Shown here: in pieces, positions 1 to 7,247 of the stretch
Layout: each line of letters begins with the position of its first letter
How positions within the stretch are numbered: position 1 is the stretch's first letter
From: an uncultured Acetatifactor sp.
GTDB taxonomy: Bacteria; Bacillota; Clostridia; Lachnospirales; Lachnospiraceae
DNA length: 10,508 nt
Reading direction: 5' to 3'
Assembly (NCBI GenBank): GCA_947626405.1
Contig: CANQSE010000046.1
Location: 1 to 10,508 of the forward strand
Made by a program: the position numbers and the translations under genes
The notes under the pieces: model-generated
The model's database searches: none
Told to the model about the DNA's origin: nothing
What the model saw: only the letters and a program-made list of their open reading frames with translations

Positions 1-263
1 GAATTACTGTTCTGACTAAGGAAATCTCCGAGCAGGAAGATCAGGCGGACAATGTGGACCATTTCATCCGCACGGTGAAGAAGTATCTCTGCCTGACGGA
101 GCTGACGCCCGCGATCCTGAACGATCTGGTCAAAGCGGTCTACGTCCACGCGCCGGATAAGTCCAGCGGACACCGTGTGCAGGATGTGGACATCAGCTAC
201 AACTACATCGGGATACTCCCGGCCTCACTTTTGAACGACCTCATAAACGGAAACGCGGCATGA
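1..263 (+). CDS. Large serine recombinase, C-terminal end (partial)
   Basis: Only the last ~87 codons are in the window; the frame is open from base 3 and stops with TGA at 261-263. The end reads HAPDKSSGHRVQDVDISY followed by an IGILP segment. I recognise this as the DUF4368-type C-terminal tail of large serine recombinases (the TnpX/TndX-like group) carried by conjugative and mobilisable elements of Firmicutes. These enzymes cut and rejoin DNA at att sites through an N-terminal catalytic serine; that domain lies outside the window, so activity cannot be judged. A GTG at 54 is in frame but internal. In such elements the recombinase gene usually sits at one end, reading outward, so the element border is probably within the ~100 bp that follow. 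The gene converges on htpG. The family call is fairly secure; the element type is inference. Confidence 0.8.
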   Translation, partial: ITVLTKEISEQEDQADNVDHFIRTVKKYLCLTELTPAILNDLVKAVYVHAPDKSSGHRVQDVDISYNYIGILPASLLNDLINGNAA

Positions 264-278
264 CCGAAATCATGCCGC
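255..278. repeat. Perfect 9-bp inverted repeat over the recombinase stop codon
   Basis: GCGGCATGA (255-263) and TCATGCCGC (270-278) are exact reverse complements around a 6-nt loop. The TGA stop of the recombinase forms the end of the left arm. No T-run follows on the plus strand. On the minus strand the right-hand flank is only moderately T-rich (GTTTCCGTTT), so terminator activity for htpG is possible but weakly supported. It could also be a protein-binding or border sequence of the mobile element. Confidence 0.6.
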
Positions 279-308
279 ACTCCGAAAACAATATGAACTT
301 GTTTTATT

Positions 309-334
309 GGCCGCCGCCTTCCGGCGCCCTTTTT
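309..334 (+). terminator. Rho-independent-type terminator after the recombinase
   Basis: GGcCGCCG (309-316), a 5-nt loop CCTTC, then CGGCGcCC (322-329) form an 8-bp stem with one C-C mismatch, followed directly by TTTTT (330-334). It lies 45 nt past the recombinase stop and has the right polarity for plus-strand transcripts. On the minus strand there is no T-run after the stem, so it would not act as a classical terminator for htpG. Confidence 0.6.
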
Positions 335-364
335 GCAGCGTTTTCAATTTGGAGACTGCCGTCT

Positions 365-2548
365 TTATTCTGCCAGAAGAAGCATTATTTCATTGCTTCT
401 TGCGATAAATTTTGTCATGGCATCGGGAGACAGCGGCGCATGCTGGATCTTTGCCAGGTCGTAGAGCTGTTCGCAGATCATCTCCACATTTTTGCCGTCC
501 TGGTGCTCCGTCACGTACTGCACAAGCGGATGAGCGGCATTTAAAATCAATGTCTCTCCCTCACCGTCGAAGCCGCCCATGTCCATGCCGGGCATTGAAT
601 ACATCTTCATCATATCCTGCATACGCCTGGTTTCCTCCGAGAGCGTGAGAATAGATGAGATTTTTTTGTTTTTCAGCTTTTCAACCTTTATTGTCACCTT
701 GTCGTTCTTCAGGGCTTTCTTCATAAGCTTCTTAATGGCTTCCGCCTGCTCCTCAAATTCCTTCTCGGTCTTTTTGGACGCCTTGGCTTTCATCGCTTCG
801 GTCACATCCGCGTCGATACGCATGAAACGGACTCCCTCATTTTTCGATTCAAGCTGCGAAATAAAGGGCTGGTCGATGTTGTGGGTCAGTATAACGGCGT
901 CCATCTTCGCCGCCTTAAACATGTTTATATACTGGCTCTGCTGCTGCTCGTCGGTGACATAATATATAATTTTTTCTTTCTTCTCATCATCGGCGTTTTC
1001 CGCATCCGTTGATCCGTCCTCTCCTGACGCGTCGTCCTGCGCCTGAGCGTCTCCCGATTCCGCCGCATCCTTTTTGTCGGAAACAATCTCGGCCTCCACT
1101 TTGTTACCGGACTCGTCAACCGCCGTTTCGACATCCTTTTTCTCTCCGTCTTCCCCTTCTTCCTCATCCTGGGGCCTGATCTCAAGACACTCCGGCAGCG
1201 TAAGGTACTTGCCCTCCAGGTTCTTAAACAGGATGTAATTATTCATCCTCTCGCAGAACTTGTCGTCCTTCAGGCAGCCGAACTTGATAAACGGACTGAT
1301 ATCGTCCCAATATTTATCATACTCCTCCTTGTCTGTCTTGCACATTCCTGACAGCTTGTCCGCAACCTTCTTTGTGATGTGCTCGGATATCTTCTTAACA
1401 AAACCGTCGTTCTGCAATGCGCTTCTTGACACGTTAAGCGGCAGATCGGGGCAGTCGATGACGCCCTTTAAGAGCATAAGGAACTCCGGAATCACTTCCT
1501 TAATGTTGTCGGCGATAAAGACCTGATTATTGTACAGTTTTATGGTTCCCTCGATGGACTCGTACTCCATGTTGATCTTGGGGAAATACAGTATTCCCTT
1601 CAGATTAAACGGATAATCCATGTTCAGGTGGATCCAGAACAGGGGCTCCTTGTAATCCTGGAACACCTTGCGGTAAAATTCAAGATATTCCTCCTTTGTA
1701 CAGTTGTTTGGATGCTTTGTCCACAGGGGCTCCGTCTCGTTTAAAAGCTCCGGACGCTTTCTTATCTTAAGCTTTTTGGGCTCGGGCTCCTTATTCTCCT
1801 TATCGTTCTTGCCGCCGTCCGATGCGTTTTCTTCCTTCTTTTCGGCAGGAAGCTCCTCTATCACCACATCGTCTTCCCGCTTTTCATCTTCCTTTATGAT
1901 CTGGGTTTCCTGTGTGTTCGCCTTGGAAAGGTAGATCTCGGTGGGCATGAAGGAGCAGTATTTCTTAATGACCTCACGCGCCTTGTACTCGTTGCAAAAT
2001 TCAAGGCACTCCTCGTTCAGAAACAGAGTGATCGTAGTGCCTATCTGCGTCCTGTCGCCCTCGTCCATTGTAAACTGAGTGCCGCCGTCACATTCCCAGT
2101 GTACAGGTTTTGCGTCCTGTTTATAGGACAGGGAATCAATGTGGACCTCGTCTGCCACCATAAATGCAGAATAAAATCCCAGTCCGAAATGGCCTATGAT
2201 CTGATCCGCATTACTCTTGTCCTTATACTTTTCAATGAAATCCGCCGCGCCGGAAAAGGCGATCTGGTTAATATACTCCTCGACCTCCTCCGCCGTCATT
2301 CCCAGCCCGTTGTCGCTGACGGTGATCGTCTTGTCCTCAGGACTCACCTCGACGCTGACGCGCGGACGGTATCCGTCCGGCAGAGTGTACTCTCCCATCA
2401 TATCGAGCTTTTTAAGCTTTGTTACGGCGTCGCAGCCGTTTGAAATAAGCTCCCTGTAAAAAATGTCATGGTCGGAGTAAAGCCATTTCTTGATAATCGG
2501 GAAAATATTTTCGCTGTGAATTGATAGATTTCCTGTTTTTGCTGCCAT
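365..2548 (-). CDS. htpG: Chaperone HtpG (bacterial Hsp90) with two acidic inserts
   Basis: This is an ATP-dependent cytoplasmic chaperone that remodels client proteins as a homodimer. The 727-residue product has the GHKL ATPase domain at ~1-215: RELISNGCDA with E33 and N37, VSDNGLGM with D79, and the lid GHFGLGFYSAFMVAD at 119-133. The middle domain carries the NVSRSALQ loop with R375. The C-terminal dimerisation domain is at ~640-727. It is about 100 residues longer than E. coli HtpG (624). The extra length is a charged stretch at ~219-262, where eukaryotic Hsp90 has its linker, and a strongly acidic stretch at ~457-525 just before the IIYYVTD strand. There is no MEEVD tail. The start is supported by GGAGAG (2555-2560) six bases upstream. 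A perfect CIRCE element at 2653-2679 implies HrcA control. The 3' end faces the mobile-element remnant. Confidence 0.97.
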   Translation of the reverse strand: MAAKTGNLSIHSENIFPIIKKWLYSDHDIFYRELISNGCDAVTKLKKLDMMGEYTLPDGYRPRVSVEVSPEDKTITVSDNGLGMTAEEVEEYINQIAFSGAADFIEKYKDKSNADQIIGHFGLGFYSAFMVADEVHIDSLSYKQDAKPVHWECDGGTQFTMDEGDRTQIGTTITLFLNEECLEFCNEYKAREVIKKYCSFMPTEIYLSKANTQETQIIKEDEKREDDVVIEELPAEKKEENASDGGKNDKENKEPEPKKLKIRKRPELLNETEPLWTKHPNNCTKEEYLEFYRKVFQDYKEPLFWIHLNMDYPFNLKGILYFPKINMEYESIEGTIKLYNNQVFIADNIKEVIPEFLMLLKGVIDCPDLPLNVSRSALQNDGFVKKISEHITKKVADKLSGMCKTDKEEYDKYWDDISPFIKFGCLKDDKFCERMNNYILFKNLEGKYLTLPECLEIRPQDEEEGEDGEKKDVETAVDESGNKVEAEIVSDKKDAAESGDAQAQDDASGEDGSTDAENADDEKKEKIIYYVTDEQQQSQYINMFKAAKMDAVILTHNIDQPFISQLESKNEGVRFMRIDADVTEAMKAKASKKTEKEFEEQAEAIKKLMKKALKNDKVTIKVEKLKNKKISSILTLSEETRRMQDMMKMYSMPGMDMGGFDGEGETLILNAAHPLVQYVTEHQDGKNVEMICEQLYDLAKIQHAPLSPDAMTKFIARSNEIMLLLAE

Positions 2549-2616
2549 TTTTATCTCTCCTTTATAATAATTCTGTCGCAGTTATACGCTGCCTGTAAAT
2601 CGTTCAACTGATATTA

Positions 2617-2645
2617 AGTTTATCCCCCGAAATAATAAAAGTCAA
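2617..2645 (-). promoter_or_regulatory. Candidate htpG promoter, CIRCE-proximal (P2)
   Basis: Read on the minus strand, TTGACT (2645-2640; 5/6 match to the -35 box) is separated by 17 bp from TAAACT (2622-2617; 4/6 match to the -10 box). This would start transcription near 2610 and leave a leader of ~60 nt. The CIRCE element would then sit just upstream of the -35 box. It competes with the candidate whose -10 box lies inside CIRCE. Confidence 0.4.
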
Positions 2646-2652
2646 CACAAAA

Positions 2653-2679
2653 TTAGCACTCATTATCAATGAGTGCTAA
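2653..2679. promoter_or_regulatory. CIRCE operator (HrcA binding site)
   Basis: TTAGCACTC (2653-2661), a 9-bp spacer, and GAGTGCTAA (2671-2679) match the CIRCE consensus at all 18 arm positions. HrcA binds this inverted repeat and represses class I heat-shock genes; heat releases it by titrating GroEL. The site is ~105 bp upstream of the htpG start and downstream of the PrsA-like gene on the same strand, so htpG is the target. The spacer is itself symmetric (ATT-ATC-AAT), making a 12-bp perfect stem around 3 bases. A further ACACAA/TTGTGT pair (2645-2650 with 2683-2688) extends the symmetry outward. Confidence 0.97.
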
Positions 2680-2691
2680 TAATTGTGTGAA
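2662..2691 (-). promoter_or_regulatory. Candidate htpG promoter overlapping CIRCE (P1)
   Basis: On the minus strand TTCACA (2691-2686; 5/6) is followed after 18 bp by GATAAT (2667-2662; 5/6). The -10 box lies inside the CIRCE spacer, so bound HrcA would block RNA polymerase directly, as expected for a CIRCE-controlled promoter. Transcription would begin in or just after the downstream CIRCE arm. Confidence 0.5.
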
Positions 2692-2760
2692 ACCCCAGTG
2701 TTTTCAGTACATTCAGGCTTTCTAAAATTTTTGTAAACTGATGAAATTATCCTGTTTATA

Positions 2761-3819
2761 TCATGAAAAATATTTTTTGTACACATCAAAAAAATCAGAC
2801 GTGGTCAATTCGTCGTCATGCAAAAAATTAACGTTCTGCCAGAGCTTTTCATTCAGCTCCCTGTTTAACTTCTCCGCAAACACGTCATATTCCTGTCCGA
2901 AGGCTTCCCTGCGGCGCTCCTCCACAATCACAAGCTTGTTTGCATCCGTCTGCTCCCTGTCAAACGTGTTTATACATTTGATGATATGATACCCGTTCTC
3001 CGTTTCCACAACCTGGCTTATCTCGTCTGTCTCAAGAGCAAACGCGGCTTCCTCGAAAGCAGGGTCCATCTCGCCTTTCCCGAACGAATACGTCACCGTG
3101 GAATCTTCACTGTACCTGGAAGCCAGATCCGCAAAGCTCTGCACGCCCGACACAGCCTGCTCTCGAATGTCACATGCGCGCTCATACACGTTGCGCTTCA
3201 GATCATCCGTGTACGCCACACGATTTCCCGTGCCGTCAACCACATATGTCTTAAGAAGGATCTGCTGAACGGTAATTGTCCTGGCCTCGTCGTCGCTGAT
3301 CTCGGGGTTAATGTCCTGGATGATATGGCGGTACACTTTATCCGCCATAGCATACTCTTTATACAAAACGACTATGGTGTCCTCCTGCACTCCAAGAAGC
3401 TCGATTTCCCTGTCGCTCAGAGTGTCAAAATACTCCTGCCCCGCCTTTTCAACGCGTGCCGTCTCCTCCTGGGTCAGCTCCACGCCCATGCTCTCCGCCA
3501 GAAGATACATTGTTTTGATCTGAGCGATCTTAGCCAGCACCATATCCTTTACATTTTCCTCAAGCGTCACCCCGTCCAGGGAAACATTCCAGATTTCAGG
3601 GCCATAGACTTCCTCGTACTGATTCTGCGTATTAGTCAGATATACCATAAATTCCGGCAGCGTACAGACGACGCTGTCAATCCTGAAAACCTCGTCGTCG
3701 CCAAAGCCCGTGGTTAGAACAAGCCTGGCGTTTCCGCATGCGGTAAAAAGCGCCGCAATCAGGACACACCCCGCAATCATTGTAAAAATGTGTTTCTTCA
3801 GATTTTTTTTACGCAGCAT
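2761..3819 (-). CDS. PrsA/SurA-like peptidyl-prolyl isomerase lipoprotein
   Basis: This is probably a membrane-anchored foldase that helps secreted proteins fold outside the cell membrane. The chosen start gives 352 residues. A basic N-terminus and hydrophobic stretch lead to the lipobox LFTAC with the lipidated cysteine at residue 28. A SurA_N-like helical region at ~45-170 is followed by a parvulin (PPIC/rotamase) domain at ~182-284: TVQQILLKTY at its start, FADLASRYSEDS in the middle, ENGYHIIKC at its end. A charged helical tail follows. An in-frame ATG two codons earlier (3825) abuts GAGAGGA (3832-3826) with no spacer, whereas the ATG at 3819 lies six bases after it, so 3819 is preferred. 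No clear terminator separates it from htpG, so read-through into the heat-shock gene is possible. The family is clear; identity with PrsA proper is not proven. Confidence 0.88.
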   Translation of the reverse strand: MLRKKNLKKHIFTMIAGCVLIAALFTACGNARLVLTTGFGDDEVFRIDSVVCTLPEFMVYLTNTQNQYEEVYGPEIWNVSLDGVTLEENVKDMVLAKIAQIKTMYLLAESMGVELTQEETARVEKAGQEYFDTLSDREIELLGVQEDTIVVLYKEYAMADKVYRHIIQDINPEISDDEARTITVQQILLKTYVVDGTGNRVAYTDDLKRNVYERACDIREQAVSGVQSFADLASRYSEDSTVTYSFGKGEMDPAFEEAAFALETDEISQVVETENGYHIIKCINTFDREQTDANKLVIVEERRREAFGQEYDVFAEKLNRELNEKLWQNVNFLHDDELTTSDFFDVYKKYFS

Positions 3820-3908
3820 ATCCATTCCTCTCGGTTTGACGTTTAACAGACTGACGCGTTGTTCCCTGTCTGCCTCTTTTTAAGCTTTTGATCTGTATTC
3901 ACAAATAC

Positions 3909-3938
3909 GCGCCGGACGACAGCTCAGTCATCCGGCGC
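3909..3938 (-). terminator. Hairpin terminator downstream of ilvE
   Basis: GCGCCGGACGAC (3909-3920) and GTCATCCGGCGC (3927-3938) face each other across a 6-nt loop. In the minus-strand RNA the one non-Watson-Crick position is a G-U wobble, giving a continuous 12-bp GC-rich stem; on the plus strand it is a C-A mismatch. The stem begins ~24 nt after the ilvE stop. The following sequence (GTATTTGTG) is only modestly U-rich, so termination may be incomplete. Confidence 0.7.
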
Positions 3939-3961
3939 ACTATCGGCAGAATATGCTTAAA

Positions 3962-4987
3962 CTACTCTATGACATGGATCCAGCCTGCAGGCGCCTCAAT
4001 ACGGCCCATCTGAATACCCGTCAGAGTATCATAAAGCTTCTTTGTGACAGGACCCATCTCGGTCATCCCGCTTGGAAGACAAAATTCCCTGTCATGGTCA
4101 ACGATTTTACCGACCGGAGATATGACAGCCGCAGTGCCGCACAGGCCGCACTCCTCAAAATCCTTTACCTCCTCGAGATAAACCTCGCGCTCCTCAACCT
4201 CCAGGCCAAGATATTCCTTTGCGACGTGGACAAGCGAACGTCTCGTAATTGAAGGCAGTATGCTGTCAGACTTGGGCGTCACGACCTTGCCGTCCTTTGT
4301 GACAAACAGGAAGTTTGCACCTCCGGTCTCCTCAACCTTTGTGCGAGTCCCGGGATCAAGATACATATTTTCGTCGTATCCTTCCTTATGCGCGGTCACG
4401 ATCGCATGGAGACTCATTGCATAATTTAAACCTGCCTTGATGTTTCCGGTGCCGTGAGGCGCCGCCCTGTCAAAATCGCTCACACGGATTGTCAGAGGCT
4501 TTACGCCGCCCTTGAAATAAGGGCCCACCGGTGTGCAGAGGATACGGAACTGATACTCGTCGGCCGGCTTTACGCCTATTACGGGATTGCTGCCAAACAT
4601 ATAAGGGCGCACGTAAAGTGTGGCGCCGCTGCCGTAGGGAGGCACATAGGCCGCATTGGCCGCAACAACCTTGGTCACCGCCTCAATAAATCTCTCCTTC
4701 GGGAACACAGGCATCTCAAGCCTTCTGGCGCTCGCTTCCATACGTTCCGCGTTAAGATCAGGTCGGAAGGTAACAATATGTCCGTCGTCCGTTGTATAAG
4801 CCTTCAGGCCCTCGAATACCGTCTGGGCATACTGTAAAACGCCCGCGCACTCGTTCAGCACGATATTGGCATCCTGTGTCAGATTTCCTGAATCCCACGC
4901 TCCGTCCTTATAATTGGAAACATAGCGGTAATCCGTCTGAATATAGCCAAATCCCAAATTACTCCAGTCAATATCTTTCTTTTCCAT
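3962..4987 (-). CDS. ilvE: Branched-chain amino acid aminotransferase
   Basis: This PLP enzyme transfers the amino group between glutamate and the keto acids of valine, leucine and isoleucine, the last step of their synthesis, in the cytoplasm. The 341-residue product is a fold-type IV (class IV) aminotransferase of the longer BCAT group shared with eukaryotes. It shows FEGLKAY (58-64), FRPDLNAERM (74-83), YVRPYMFG (125-132), the PLP-binding GNIKAGLNYA with K184, KVEETGGANFLF (217-228) and CGTAAVISPVGKI (283-295). A CGLC pair (280-283) precedes the GTA motif; the redox CXXC of human BCATm, from memory, follows it, so equivalence is doubtful. The start is supported by AAGG about eight to nine bases upstream. 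The gene has its own promoter (5026-5054) and a hairpin terminator after the stop. No ilv/leu pathway genes are adjacent. Confidence 0.96.
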   Translation of the reverse strand: MEKKDIDWSNLGFGYIQTDYRYVSNYKDGAWDSGNLTQDANIVLNECAGVLQYAQTVFEGLKAYTTDDGHIVTFRPDLNAERMEASARRLEMPVFPKERFIEAVTKVVAANAAYVPPYGSGATLYVRPYMFGSNPVIGVKPADEYQFRILCTPVGPYFKGGVKPLTIRVSDFDRAAPHGTGNIKAGLNYAMSLHAIVTAHKEGYDENMYLDPGTRTKVEETGGANFLFVTKDGKVVTPKSDSILPSITRRSLVHVAKEYLGLEVEEREVYLEEVKDFEECGLCGTAAVISPVGKIVDHDREFCLPSGMTEMGPVTKKLYDTLTGIQMGRIEAPAGWIHVIE

Positions 4988-5025
4988 TGGTACTACCTTC
5001 TTTCCTGTTAGTTGTATTTGCCCTC

Positions 5026-5054
5026 ATTATTATACTTTTGTGCGAAAAAGTCAA
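5026..5054 (-). promoter_or_regulatory. Promoter for ilvE
   Basis: On the minus strand TTGACT (5054-5049; 5/6) and AATAAT (5031-5026; 5/6) are 17 bp apart. A perfect TATAAT also exists at 5034-5029 but lies only 14 bp from the -35 box. The predicted leader is ~30 nt, leaving no room for a T-box or riboswitch. Confidence 0.65.
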
Positions 5055-5079
5055 TAGTGCGTTTTAAGCATACTAAGGG

Positions 5080-5571
5080 TTATTTTTTTCTCTCATACAG
5101 CACAAAGCGATAAGGGATATCAAAATATGTCAGTTCATCGCTGTCCGCCGTAACCTCCCACTCCGGATCACTGTCGAGATCGGGAAAATACGTGTCGGCC
5201 TGATATGCGTGGTCAATTCTGGTGACATGAGCCCTGTCGCAATAGGGAAGGAGCTGCCTGTAGACGCTTTCTCCCCCGACGACAAATATGTCATTTGTGT
5301 CATATTTGTCAAGCAGGCCCATAAGCTCCTCAACGGAATGAACCACCGTTGCGTCCTTTACCCTGTAGTTTGGATCTTTTGACAAAATAATGTTGGTACG
5401 GTTTTTAAGGGGAAGCCCCTGGGGAAAGGTCTTAAGGGTCCTGCGCCCCATGACTATCACCTTGCCGGTAGTCTCCTCCCTGAAATATTTCCGGTCGTTG
5501 GGTATACTTATCAAAAGCCTGCCCTGACAGCCGATTGCCCAGTTTGAATCCGCCGCAACAATCAAATTCAT
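5080..5571 (-). CDS. folA: Dihydrofolate reductase
   Basis: It reduces dihydrofolate to tetrahydrofolate with NADPH, feeding one-carbon metabolism and thymidylate synthesis. At 163 residues it has normal chromosomal DHFR length. Visible landmarks are NLIVAADSNWAIG at the N-terminus, the acid residue D26 in SIPNDRKYF (E. coli D27), GKVIVMGRRTL (36-46) for NADPH binding, VVGGESVY (97-104), and T117 in HVTRID (E. coli T113). The near-invariant tryptophan of the LPWxLPxD loop (E. coli W22) is replaced by I21 (LLISIPND). The start has AGAGGG seven bases upstream. The gene begins 31 bp after the beta-CASP stop on the same strand, so the two are probably co-transcribed; no promoter is obvious in the gap. 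No thymidylate synthase gene is in the window. The alternative symbol dfrA is also used. Confidence 0.95.
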   Translation of the reverse strand: MNLIVAADSNWAIGCQGRLLISIPNDRKYFREETTGKVIVMGRRTLKTFPQGLPLKNRTNIILSKDPNYRVKDATVVHSVEELMGLLDKYDTNDIFVVGGESVYRQLLPYCDRAHVTRIDHAYQADTYFPDLDSDPEWEVTADSDELTYFDIPYRFVLYERKK

Positions 5572-5602
5572 ATCTTATCCCTCTTTTCACACAGGATCAC
5601 GC

Positions 5603-7207
5603 CTACTGCCACTTGTCGCAGACAGAATTTATCTGATCGGCGAATTTTGCCAAATCCTTGTTTGCCATTCCGCAGCTCTGCTGTACAAGCGCCAGCAGCC
5701 TTTGCGCCGCCGTCTGCAGTCTTGCATAAACTCCTCCGGAGGAAGAAGCTGCCTTTTTCTTAACAGGCACCGGTGCGGACTCGTACAGGAATTTACCGGA
5801 GAGCAGATCAAATTCAGTTCCGCTGTACGGCGCATATGCCCTCTGACCATACTCGATCTTCAGGGACTCCGCAAATGAAGTGCACACGGAATCCTCACCG
5901 TGTACAACAAACACCTTTTTAGGCTTTTCATCAAAAGCCGATATCCATTCGATAAGCCCGTCCCTGTCGGCATGACCGCTCAGTCCGGTAAGCTGCCTTA
6001 TACTCGCCCTGATCTGAATCGGCTCGCCAAACAGTCTCACCTCGCGGGCGCCCTCTACAATATTTCTTCCCAGCGTTCCGACCGCCTGATAGCCCACAAA
6101 AAGGATCGTGCACTCCGGTCTCCAGAGATTGTGCTTTAAGTGGTGCCGTATACGCCCTGCCTCGCACATGCCGGACGCGGAGATAATAACCTTTGGCGTT
6201 TCGTTGAAATTGATTTCCTTTGACTCGTCGCTTGTAATGGCGAGCTTAAGCCCCGAAAATGATATCGGATTTATCCCCTCCTTTACCAGCTCCATAGCTT
6301 CCTCGTCAAAACATTCCCAGCGGTTCTCCTGAAAGATTCCCGTGGCTTCCACAGCCAGCGGGCTGTCCACATATACAGGAAAATTCTCATGCCCCTTGAC
6401 AAGGCGGTCAACCTTGATCTTTCTCAGAAAATAGAGCATCTCCTGGGTTCGTCCAACGGCAAAGGAAGGAATCACCACATTGCCGCCCCTGTCGAAGGTC
6501 TCCTTCAGTATTTCAGCCAGCTCTCCCACATAATCCGGACGTTCTTTGCTGTGGAGCCTGTCGCCGTATGTGGACTCCATGACGACATAATCCGCTTCGG
6601 TCGTAAACCTTGGGTCTTTTAAGAGCGGCTGGTGCTTGTTTCCTATGTCTCCCGAAAAAACAATCTTTGTAGTCCTTCCGTCCTCCGTCAGCCACACCTC
6701 GATGCTCGCGGATCCCAGCAGGTGCCCGATATCGGTAAAGCGTATCTTTATCCCCTCGCACACCTCGATCTCGCGGCCGTACCGGCAGGGGACAATGCGC
6801 TTGATAATCCCCTCGGCATCCTCCATTTTATAGAGAGGTTCCGACGCCTCCACTGAAGCGCTTCTCTTGGCCTTTCTGTTCTTCCACTCCGACTCCATCA
6901 TCTGGATATGGGCGCAGTCACGCAGCATGATGCTGCAAAGATCAGCCGTTGCGTCCGTGGCATAGACCTGGCCGCGGAAGCCCCTTGCAAAAAGAAGCGG
7001 AAGCAGTCCCGAGTGGTCGATATGGGCATGTGTCAGGAACACGTAGTCGATTCCCGCCCCGTCCACGGGCAGAGGGACATTTTCAAAAACATTCACTCCC
7101 TGCTCCATTCCGTAGTCCACAAGAATATGTTTCCCTGCCGCCTCGATATAATGGCAGCTTCCGGTCACCTCATGGTCAGCTCCCACAAAAACCAGTTTCA
7201 TTCCCAT
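5603..7207 (-). CDS. MBL-fold/beta-CASP RNA-processing exonuclease-like protein
   Basis: This is probably a zinc-dependent RNase of the CPSF-73/Ysh1-like beta-CASP family (COG1236 type) acting in the cytoplasm. The 534-residue product shows every family motif: the metal site HAHIDHSG (H60, H62, D64, H65), GHLLGS (H162), FSGDIG (D187); then beta-CASP motif A ESTYGDR (211-217), the inserted domain (NVVIPSFAVGRTQEML at 243-258), motif B SGHADRDG (H412) and motif C VVHGE (H436). A ~60-residue tail at ~475-534, with a PVPVKKKAASSSGG linker then a helical segment, extends past the catalytic core. The first ATG (7207) has AAGGA eight bases upstream; a second ATG at 7201 is possible. It has its own promoter and precedes folA by 31 bp. 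It is not RNase J by overall look, being closer to the shorter bacterial Ysh1-like group. RNA substrate unknown. Confidence 0.92.
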   Translation of the reverse strand: MGMKLVFVGADHEVTGSCHYIEAAGKHILVDYGMEQGVNVFENVPLPVDGAGIDYVFLTHAHIDHSGLLPLLFARGFRGQVYATDATADLCSIMLRDCAHIQMMESEWKNRKAKRSASVEASEPLYKMEDAEGIIKRIVPCRYGREIEVCEGIKIRFTDIGHLLGSASIEVWLTEDGRTTKIVFSGDIGNKHQPLLKDPRFTTEADYVVMESTYGDRLHSKERPDYVGELAEILKETFDRGGNVVIPSFAVGRTQEMLYFLRKIKVDRLVKGHENFPVYVDSPLAVEATGIFQENRWECFDEEAMELVKEGINPISFSGLKLAITSDESKEINFNETPKVIISASGMCEAGRIRHHLKHNLWRPECTILFVGYQAVGTLGRNIVEGAREVRLFGEPIQIRASIRQLTGLSGHADRDGLIEWISAFDEKPKKVFVVHGEDSVCTSFAESLKIEYGQRAYAPYSGTEFDLLSGKFLYESAPVPVKKKAASSSGGVYARLQTAAQRLLALVQQSCGMANKDLAKFADQINSVCDKWQ

Positions 7208-7247
7208 ACCGCCTTTCCTTCACATTTACTCTTCCCCGTTACGTCTG

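Noticed and set aside
260..544. Plus-strand open frame running from the recombinase stop into htpG
   Set aside because: It overlaps the intergenic terminator and lies antisense to the strongly conserved C-terminus of HtpG; composition is not protein-like and no ribosome binding site is evident.
925..1185. Minus-strand frame rich in arginine and lysine inside htpG
   Set aside because: It is the shifted reading of the acidic insert of HtpG; repeated GAG/GAC codons yield Arg/Lys runs out of frame.
2099..2459. Plus-strand open frames opposite the ATPase domain of htpG
   Set aside because: They are antisense shadows of a conserved coding region, with no start signals or recognisable domain.
2986..3717. 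A 243-codon plus-strand open frame opposite the PrsA-like gene
   Set aside because: Long, but fully antisense to a gene with a clear lipobox and parvulin domain; the translation has no recognisable domain.
3870..3905. Possible promoter for the PrsA-like gene (TTGTGA with TAAAAG downstream)
   Set aside because: Only 4/6 matches in each box and 16-bp spacing in a short A/T-rich stretch; not strong enough to list.
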